A stretch of DNA of 64,000 nucleotides. It comes from Odontocerum albicorne. Taxonomy: Eukaryota; Arthropoda; Insecta; Trichoptera; Odontoceridae. Of the stretch, positions 57,000-64,000 are shown piece by piece. The notes under the pieces are model-generated. The model was not told where the DNA came from and did no database searches. It saw only the letters and a program-made list of their open reading frames with translations. Each line of letters opens with the position of its first letter. Position 1 is the stretch's first letter. The stretch covers positions 36,103,199 through 36,167,198 of the forward strand of contig OX463849.1 in the NCBI GenBank assembly GCA_949825065.1. Direction: 5' to 3'. The position numbers were made by a program, and so were the translations under genes.

Positions 57000-57165
57000 T
57001 AAATCTATATTATTTCGAAAGAAGGAAATGTAAAAAGTCAAAGAAATCGTACAAGTTGTATGCACCTTATGTATGTAGAGGAGGCTAAGGATATGTGGTG
57101 AGATACGAAAGTCTGGCGGGCTTTCCTCTCTGCCTACTCCGATCACTTTTATGCTCTTATTCAAT
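57000..57165 (+). mobile_element. LINE family A, 3' terminal fragment
   Basis: Reads NVKSQRNRTSCM, VEEAKDMW and RKSGGLSSLPTPI. Close to the terminus of other copies. Confidence 0.55.
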
Positions 57166-57739
57166 TACTTTTAACTCATATATAGTAATAATTCACATTT
57201 AGGTTGGTGTAATCATTGCGAATACAGTGGATACACCAATTTACTAGTTAACAAATTTTGACTGTTTGTCTGTAACAGAGATTAAATTAACTGATTCTTA
57301 TTAAATCGACCCTGCTTATTACGAAAATCGCAGTGAAAAGTTTATAACACGTAAAATTTTTGTGTAACAGAAGTGGGAGTGTTTTAATAAAATAAGTACG
57401 TTTTTACGCATTTCAAAAGCCGTAATTACAACATTAAAAATTGATAAATTCCTGAAATACTAAATTTAGACACAGAATTCAATGTTGTTACATAGGAAAA
57501 TAAAAAAAGCAGAATAAAAAATAATTACCATAAAAAATTTTGACCTATTTTTTGTTAAAAAATACCCTTTTTTATAAAGTTGATCGAATCAACTTTTTTT
57601 AGAGATTGTATATTAAATTGAATGAAAACTCGAATTAGATAACTTAGAAGCCCTTACATTACAGTAAACAGCCATAAACAGATTATTAGCAACATTTTTT
57701 TGTTAAAATATGAAACACATTTTTTGCTAAAATATTGAA
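57166..57739. other. AT-rich spacer, nothing recognised
   Basis: No coding signal. Confidence 0.3.
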
Positions 57740-58215
57740 ATACGTGTCACCTTCTCTATAAAAAAACCCAACAGTAGCCCCCTATCATATTAGAATCCCA
57801 CCTTCCTTGATATCATTGTTCCATTCTGTGAATATCCTGATGGAATATTTCCCCTTGTTTATCAATTAGAGCTCCTAACTTATCTGGGCAAAAGTCTAGA
57901 TGGGAATGTGGGAAGTGTATTTTCAGTGACATTCTAGATTCTGGTAACTGCAAGAGTTCTTGTACAAACTGTTCGTAATTGTCAGCTTTATTATTACCTA
58001 GGAAACCACTAACAACTCTTCCAAAGGCTTTCGAAGTTTCTAGTTCTTCAATACTTAATTTTTTTTCGAACTGTTCATCTTTGAAAAGTTTCAGTCAAAA
58101 ACTAATATCATGGTTTTCTCTTAAAAGGTTCGTGATGGAACATTTTCGAGTTCATATTCGTTATCAGCACACAAAAATTGACCTAAAATGGCCGTTTTCA
58201 CCCTTGTTAGAAAAA
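57740..58215 (-). pseudogene. Decayed copy of an uncharacterised multicopy protein (FHQDI family)
   Basis: On the minus strand, in shifting frames: LFKDEQFEKKLSIEELETSK, AFGRVVSGFLGNNKADNYEQ, RMSLKIHFPHSHLDFCPDKL, GALIDKQGEIFHQDIHRMEQ, stop, YQGRWDSNMIGGYCWVF. From memory this pattern (FLGN.KA.NY, MS.K.H.LHSHLD.FP.NLG, EQGERFHQDI, RYQG.W, MM.DYCW) belongs to a repetitive protein common in arthropod and cnidarian genomes, of unknown function and probably transposon-borne. Stops and frameshifts make it non-functional. No ends or target duplications were found around it. Confidence 0.6.
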
Positions 58216-58299
58216 CCTTGTTAACTAGTGAATTATTTGATTGCCACAAAATAGCTTCATTGAACAGTCAAACTTTCCAAATACCATAAAGTGCGACCT

Positions 58300-58515
58300 C
58301 ATTTCTCGACATTTGGGTGTACTACTTGTATTATTGATTTATTTGGTATAAACTGCAATGACATAAAACGAATGATTCTCAAATACCTGTATCTGCAGCC
58401 TGCGTTTCGAATGAAATAAATGCAAAAATAGGGAGTCCAGATTTCGAGCGCCCTTGATGAAAGTCTGCTCTTTAAATGTCACTATATTAATTGCATTTTT
58501 ACTATTATTATAAAT
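58300..58515 (+). mobile_element. SINE family B copy
   Basis: The 3' block CGAGCGCCCTTGATGAAAGT...TGTCACTATATTAATTG corresponds to 28515-28560, with an ACTATTATTATAA tail. Confidence 0.5.
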
Positions 58516-58884
58516 GCAATTATACAAATCAAATATTTGATTCTTTTAAACGCAATCACAAAGTTTCAAAGTGTCAAAAATAAATAGTTGTATTCAAAAT
58601 TATTTAATTCAAAATATGGGTTAAAATGGTTGGAATGAAAATAAGCCAAATGTTTGGAAGCCATAGATAGATCTTTGATGGTATTTTGCATTAGGTTTAC
58701 GCATTTACGAGCATGTTGAGTCGGTGCTAGCGAGGTTAGCCTTCGGAGTATTTAGGTTTACTGTAGAAGGAAATGGTTATTGATTCTCCAAATTGTTTCT
58801 GTTTTCAGCCGCAGCGTCAAACGCGTTTCTTAATTTTTAGGTAAACCTTTTCGAGGATGAATAAGTATCGGTGTTTAGTGCTAA
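58516..58884. other. Spacer, nothing recognised
   Basis: No coding signal. Confidence 0.3.
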
Positions 58885-58947
58885 CACAAAATACCTTAGC
58901 ATTTTAAGCAAGTTTATAGCTTGCTTAAAATGCTAAGGTATTTTGTG
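58885..58947. repeat. Perfect 28-bp hairpin, 7-nt loop
   Basis: Arms 58885-58912 and 58920-58947 (CACAAAATACCTTAGC... and complement), loop TTTATAG. Confidence 0.85.
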
Positions 58948-59409
58948 AAGTTTAGTAAATTTCCATGAAATGACGCTACAATTGATAGTGACATCCCTGC
59001 TGGCAAAAATCATTCCTCGTTAACTATTTCCTTTAAATAGGAAGATATGGGGGAAGAAAAGAAAAATCGGGAATGAACTAAGCAATTCAGTTCAGTACCA
59101 TTACACGACGGTGCTGACAGCCTTATTTTTTGATTATCCTTATTCTTCGGTAAAAATTGATATGTGTAAGTATAAAATTAATAATCCTGAGTGTAAGATG
59201 AATTATTTTTAGTGTCGCAATAGTGTTTTTTTGTGTAAAATTGATGATGTTTAGTGTACAATTTATGATCGATTGTAAAATTTAAATAAATTTTCAGGTG
59301 AAGGGGAAAATACATAATTAGCGTTTGAAAATTATAGACAAATCTAAAAAACACGTGATTAAGGTATATCGAAAAACATCTGACAGCTGTAAACAAGAAG
59401 GTCGCTTTA
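58948..59409. other. AT-rich spacer, nothing recognised
   Basis: 59160-59270 has a loose ~33-bp repetition (GTGTAAAATTGATGATG-like). Confidence 0.3.
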
Positions 59410-60050
59410 ATTAACATATACGTCATTTCCTGTTGGGGTAGGCAGAGAGGGCTGATCGTTAGATTTTCCTATCTCGACACACATCCTTCTTTACTGTTCA
59501 TGCAGTGAGACTCTGGAATCAGTTACAAACCAATATAAGATTCGCTCCGTCCTTGGCATGCTTTAAGAAACAACTGAAAAAACTCTAAATTTCTTGTCAG
59601 TAAACTAACGTATTTCATTCCTGATTTTTTTCCTCTCCATCTTCCCTTCTTTTTCTTTTGATTGATGATATCTCACTTTATATGAAAAATAATGTTCGGG
59701 TGATTGTCCGTCTTTGTGGGGTTCGTGGGCATATGCTCACGTATGTGTTTATGGATTTCGTGGGGATGGATAGTCATTTGAATGATTTATGCAACCAAGT
59801 AACTTGCTTCATTTAATTTTGTTTGATTGGTTGGAAGAGATTGCCGCCTGGCAGTAATCCCACCAGATTGTATTTAAATAAATAAATCCTTAGCCTCTTT
59901 CCCACCCATGAACTTATACGAATACAACTCCTGGGATATCTCTGAGTTTCTACGTTTTCTTCTTTAAATATCATTAATTTAATCTAACTATACTTTCCTT
60001 GTTCTTTCTCTCACATTCCTTCCACTCACATTTGCGCTGAACCATAGTTA
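59410..60050 (-). mobile_element. LINE family A fragment split by a CR1-like insertion
   Basis: 59410-59495 is the complement of the terminus (TTTCCTGTTGGGGTAGGCAG). 59880-60050 continues with the complement of upstream segments (CTATACTTTCCTTGTTC, CCACTCACATTTGCGCTG). The piece in between is a CR1-like 3' end on the other strand. Confidence 0.55.
59496..59880 (+). mobile_element. CR1-like LINE, 3' end fragment
   Basis: Reads LWNQLQTNIRFAPSLACFKK then QLKKL and a stop, followed by a 3' UTR and a TATTTAAATAAATAAAT tail. It is homologous, in inverse orientation, to 50430-50830. Short 5'-truncated copy. Confidence 0.65.
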
Positions 60051-60699
60051 TTATTTCAATCTTATATAACACTTTTAATCATAGAATCATTTTAATATTT
60101 GAAGATAAACTTAGCTGTTATCCAATATAGTATAACCTTCAAACTAAATTGGTAAGTGGTACATGTAAAAGCTGTCACGATTTATAAACCTGAATAACGA
60201 TCTACGGATGCTGATTATTATATAATATTACTCAATTTTACAACTAAGTATTTTAACCTTAAGAATTCCATTTCTCTGTTTATGTTTATTAACGTATCAA
60301 GCATAACAAAAAAGTCAAAATAAAAAAAAAGTTTTTATAATGAATAACGAATCATTTAATATAAAAAAGTTATTGTCTAGCATTTGTATTTAATTAATAC
60401 GAAATATTAAGCAAACTTTTTCGGCAGAGATCTTAGATCATGGATTTATATACTATTTAAGAAGAGATTATCTCGTGACGTTTCCAGTTCATCCTTCTTG
60501 ACATCGGCGTCGTCTTAATCTATCTATGGTCTTGCCCATGTCGTAGTAACTGTCCCGATACCAGCTGCCGTAAGACTTGCACCATCGTTGACTTATTTCA
60601 AACAGCGGCATAAAACATAACACATTTCTGTTCGATTACGTGCTTGTATAAATATCTCTGTTCGATTAAGTAACGATTTTTTATTTCTTCCCTATTCTA
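60051..60699. other. Spacer, nothing recognised
   Basis: 60480-60600 is slightly GC-richer (CATCGGCGTCGTCTTAATC...), with some likeness to minus-strand RTE 3' sequence. Not supported. Confidence 0.3.
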
Positions 60700-60905
60700 T
60701 TCATGACGACTTCCGTGGCTTTGTTGGTAAGATGCTTGTCTCCCAATTTGGAGGTTGTGGGTTGGATTCCTATTGGAATCCTGTTTTTTAAAGAAAACGA
60801 ATTCAGTCCGGTATTCACTTAAGGCCTCTGTAGCATTCTGGTTGGCTGGAAGATATTTTCACATGACAATAAGCCCACCAGGTCATACTGTATACAACGA
60901 AAGTA
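60700..60905 (+). mobile_element. tRNA-derived SINE, family C (full-length)
   Basis: Box-A-like CTTTGTTGGTAAGATGC, box-B-like GGGTTGGATTCC about 35 nt on, then a body with TTCAGTCCGGTATTCACTTAAGGCCTC, TTGGCTGGAAGATATTTTC and the TGTATACAACGAAAGTATAATA end. Confidence 0.65.
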
Positions 60906-61119
60906 TAATACGATTCAATACCACATTCCCATTTTTCATCTCTACTCTTCTTTCTCGGACATTGGTGTTCTTTTTGCAATGTATTACATTTTCGTTGAAT
61001 ATATACAAGTATATATCGTTAAATATAACCTATAATAGTATAATCTTGCCAATTGGTTGCAACGTAACAAACTCTTACAACCATCTACAGATCGCAAGAT
61101 AAATTCAGAAATAAAACCT

Positions 61120-61205
61120 TTTAAAAATAAATCGTGTTATAACGGAAATTGAACTCGCAACCCCGGGCTGGAAGACAGGCGTCATATGAACTCTACCACG
61201 GAGGT
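61120..61205 (-). mobile_element. tRNA-derived SINE, family C, head only
   Basis: GAACTCGCAACCCCGGGCTG is the complement of the box-B side and CAGGCGTCATATGAACTCTACC of the box-A side. Confidence 0.55.
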
Positions 61206-61459
61206 AAACAAAATATTGATTGATCTTTTATCGCGACTTAAATATATTGTTATTGTTTACGTTTAATATCTATGATACAGTATGTGGGATTAAGTAAAAA
61301 ATAATATTTCAACCAGTAATAGGCACAAACTATAGTATATGGTTGGTTGGTTGTTATAACCAATAAGTATTTTGTCTGATTGGTTGGAAAAATATAAAAA
61401 AAAACTTTTTTATTTGCATTTGTGTAATTTTCAAGTATAAAAGAAAGTAATGATGATAA

Positions 61460-61610
61460 TTGAGGTGCATAGCCGCACGGTAACGCACTGAACTTCTGTG
61501 CGGATGTCGTCGGTTCGGTATTACTTCCTCGAACGACACAGGCACTTTTTCCGCCTAGTGTTCGAGGGTATAAAGATATTCATGACTTCGGTCATATATA
61601 TTCTTTGTAA
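61460..61610 (+). mobile_element. SINE-like repeat family J
   Basis: A tRNA-like start (ATAGCCGCACGGTAACGCAC, then GTCGGTTCGGTATTACTTCC) and a body shared with 7090-7200 (CCGCCTAGTGTTCGAGGGTA). Confidence 0.5.
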
Positions 61611-61874
61611 AACAATGATGATAATAATCAATGAATCCAAAAAATATAATTTCTTAGAGAAGAACAAATCAATTAATTTTTTTAAGTATTATATTATTAG
61701 CTGTCAGTCAGTCAGTGAATTTCCGTGTAGTTTTAAGTAAAAGTTAAGTTTTTAACTGCTAAAAATAAATTTGTAGGCCTTGATAACTTTTACAGTCTAT
61801 AATAAGCTCACTAAACTATTCGCTGAAATTACTTCCTTGATTCAGCAAATCTGGTAAAGCAACATGTAGTCGAT

Positions 61875-62092
61875 AATTGAAGTTCAAAAGCACTTCCATT
61901 TGGCATTGATTATTAAATATTTACAATAGCATATTTTTTGTAGATATAACTAATTTATATCTTTTTAATATTATGGTTAAGAAAATTGAAGTTCAAAAGG
62001 ACTTCCATTTGGCATTGATTATTAAATATTTACAATAGCATATTTTTTGTAGATATAAATAATTTATATCTTTTTAATATTATGGTTAAGAA
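61875..62092. repeat. 109-bp tandem duplication, near-identical
   Basis: Copies 61875-61983 and 61984-62092 differ at about two positions. AT-rich, non-coding. Confidence 0.85.
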
Positions 62093-62224
62093 AAACAAAT
62101 TTCCAACAAAATTTTGTAACTTATTAGTAAATCAAAGGTTATGATTATAGAAAAAGGTATGGTACAAAATTGTTTGCTATGTATGGGTTAAATCAGAAAA
62201 ACTGGAGTAAGTTGATTAGTTCTG

Positions 62225-62290
62225 TTATTTAGGCAGTATGTTTACGCGTGATGGGTGAGTTATCTAGGCAGTATATTAACGTGTGATGGG
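62225..62290. repeat. ~38-bp imperfect duplication
   Basis: TAGGCAGTAT(G/A)TT(T/A)ACG(C/T)GTGATGGGT occurs twice. Confidence 0.6.
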
Positions 62291-62489
62291 TTGAACGAGA
62301 AATTGAAAGAAGGATAAATTAAGTATTTGATGTAATGTACAACAATCGCGTTTCATGAAAAGTAGCAAAAATGTATAATAGTGTTTCGGTGCCCCCTGGC
62401 GTCTTCGAACTTTGCAGAAGGATAAAAGTAAATTAATGCTGGGGAGATGTGACGCATTTAGAAAAATTGTCAATAATTGAAAGAAGGCG

Positions 62490-62835
62490 TTATGATGACA
62501 TCAGAAATGAATGCATAAATAAACGGGTGCTTTAAGCAGGATGGAGAGAGGAGCTTTAAGACGATTTGGGAATATGAAGAGAATAAAGGTCGAAAGAAAG
62601 ATTAAGCGAGTATACAAGAAGTGTTAAATGTTCGCGGAAGAGGTGGACCAAAGAAAACGAGACTCAATACAGCGGACCAAATTTTGAATTGAGGTTAAGT
62701 AAATGTGAACAATGGGATAGTGTGCTTGACGAGATGTATGAATGTGAAGGAGGTGAAAGTTTTGTGCTTGGATAGAAAGTTTGGAGATCTGGTCTCTCTA
62801 CCTACCCTGCACTAGACACAGCGTGATGATACGTG
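62490..62835 (+). mobile_element. LINE family A-related 3' fragment (diverged lineage)
   Basis: Reads RRFGNMKRIKVERK, RGRGGPKKTRLNTADQIL and LTRCMNVKEVKVLCLDRK, then LVSLPTLH. The tail is GCGTGATGATACGTGTG. Confidence 0.55.
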
Positions 62836-62874
62836 TGTACCTATAAATTAAATCAAGTCTCTTTGCACTTTATA

Positions 62875-62960
62875 CAAAGAATAATATAATAAAATAAAAA
62901 GACAAACTTTGTTACGCCTTTGAGAAAGCAAAATGCTCCTCTCAATGGCGCTGTGGAATT
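62875..62960 (-). mobile_element. SINE family B, 3' fragment
   Basis: TTACGCCTTTGAGAAAGCAA and GCTCCTCTCAATGGCGCT are the complement of the family B end, with AATAATATAATAAAAT on the tail side. Confidence 0.5.
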
Positions 62961-63159
62961 GGAATTCATAGTAAATCAATAGACGTAAGCTTAAAGCTCT
63001 GTAATTGAAAACAGAATGAACTATTGAGTAGATATTTTTAAAGTTGTTTAACAATTGATAAAAATATACATATATCACGTAACGATTTCGTTTCTTTCAC
63101 TTCTCGCAGTTTGCAGTTGAAAAATCTTAGTAAAGCTACTTCCAATAGCCATTCAATTA

Positions 63160-63365
63160 TTTTGAAACCTAGGCATTGTAAGTCTTTCGTGTTCTATCTG
63201 TCGCGTGACTTATGCGTGTGAAATAATTTTTGAAACCTAGGCATTGTAAGTCTTTCGTGTTCTATCTGTCGCGTGACTTATGCGTGTGAAATAATTTTTG
63301 AAACCTAGGCATTGTAAGTCTTTCGTGTTCTATCTGTCGCGTGACTTATGCGTGTGAAATAATTT
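63160..63365. repeat. 68-bp tandem triplication, near-perfect
   Basis: GAAACCTAGGCATTGTAAGT occurs at 63164, 63232 and 63300; no internal difference seen. Unit ends GCGTGTGAAATAATTTT. Confidence 0.9.
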
Positions 63366-63504
63366 TCTTATATCGTGCTGATTGAAAATGATTTACAATC
63401 AATTTGTGAAAGCACGTGTGATTTACCGATAACAATGCAAACGTTTACCTTAGTCAATAATTATTGGAAAATATATATATTTTCAAAGAATTTTCATAAC
63501 CTTG

Positions 63505-63715
63505 ATGGCTTTCGTTACCTAGTTGGTAAGATTTCTGTCTTCTAAGCCGTAGGTTGCGGATTCGATCAACATTGATCCCCATATTTAAGAAAAATCAAGT
63601 CTGGTTTTTACTGACGGCCTCTCTTAAGATATTTCTGGTACGTTGGAAGACGTGGATCGGTTGTCGGGTTGTGAAATCCCGCCAAGACTATATACAACGA
63701 ATACAATAACTCTAA
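63505..63715 (+). mobile_element. tRNA-derived SINE, family C (full-length)
   Basis: Box-A-like TACCTAGTTGGTAAGATTTC, box-B-like GCGGATTCGATCAA, then the body with GTCTGGTTTTTACTGACGGC and the TATATACAACGAATACAATAA end, as at 60700-60905. Confidence 0.65.
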
Positions 63716-63821
63716 CAAGATGATGTTTTATTTCGGATAAGTTATTTGAAATAAAATTTTTAAAAAAACCTCCCTTTTTTACCGATAATTAACAAGTCAC
63801 AATGTTTTTACAATTGTTGTT

Positions 63822-63862
63822 TATAGTTAAGGCATTAACGTTGTGGAGGTTTAAAAATATTT
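63822..63862 (+). repeat. Repeat family D fragment
   Basis: ATAGTTAAGGCATTAACGTT then GTGGAGGTTTAAA, as at 134-166. Confidence 0.6.
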
Positions 63863-64000
63863 AACGACACCTATAAGCATACCTATAAATGGAGCCAAGT
63901 CCTATTTATAAAAAATATATCAAATGAAATAACCAAAAATATTCCAAGTCACATAAAGCCAGCTTTTTACACTAACTTTAATCTCCGGAAACTCTTATTT
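63863..64000. other. AT-rich end of window, nothing recognised
   Basis: No coding signal. Confidence 0.3.

Noticed and set aside
58885..58947. microRNA precursor
   Set aside because: Perfect 28-bp pairing with a 7-nt loop and no lower stem. Not the usual imperfect, longer animal pre-miRNA.

Overview
The window looks like gene-poor, AT-rich intergenic DNA from an animal nuclear genome. An arthropod, probably an insect, is my best guess, resting only on the mix of repeats (jockey-like, RTE and CR1-like non-LTR elements, a Ty3/gypsy-like LTR element, mariner, hAT, tRNA-derived SINEs). I found no host protein-coding gene, no rRNA and no convincing functional tRNA gene. Nothing bacterial (operons, ribosome binding sites, CRISPR) is present. 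Almost every supportable feature is a transposable element, a piece of one, or a tandem or inverted repeat.

Layout. 1-4.3 kb: decayed repeats (hairpin repeat family D, a 3' fragment of LINE family A, a tRNA-SINE). 4.35-6.82 kb: a 5'-truncated jockey-like LINE with poly(A), one in-frame stop and one frameshift. 6.9-11.3 kb: a 72-bp triplication, LINE and SINE fragments, a degenerate minisatellite. 11.30-21.23 kb: a 9.93-kb LTR retrotransposon with two 1433-bp LTRs that I could not tell apart, ATACT/TACT target duplications, a Gag with a CCHC zinc knuckle, a protease in the same frame after one TAA, and a reverse transcriptase that stops before its catalytic motif. About 4.3 kb of non-coding sequence follows, with a GC-rich tandem array of 232-bp units, each a dimer of about 116 bp. 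21.2-28.6 kb: AT-rich DNA with LINE/SINE debris and a candidate MITE. 28.87-32.70 kb: a 27-bp minisatellite split by an RTE-clade LINE with an intact 994-aa endonuclease/RT ORF.

32.7-45 kb: minisatellite, a foldback, an internally deleted mariner and a hAT-type MITE with an 8-bp target duplication, both beside or inside one older SINE-like repeat, then LINE fragments. 45.1-46.2 kb: a jockey-like 3' piece and a deleted hAT transposon keeping a transposase C-terminus. 48.3-48.67 kb: a hairpin of two 182-bp arms. 49-64 kb: many LINE family A fragments, CR1-like ends, a 63-bp satellite, a decayed copy of an uncharacterised multicopy protein, tRNA-SINEs, and several young tandem duplications.

How the parts relate: no pathway or operon is encoded. 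Two elements carry signs of recent movement: the LTR element (matching LTRs but no complete pol, so probably moved in trans) and the RTE element (intact ORF). Older elements are nested in one another. I ran no database searches; family names come from motifs I could read.
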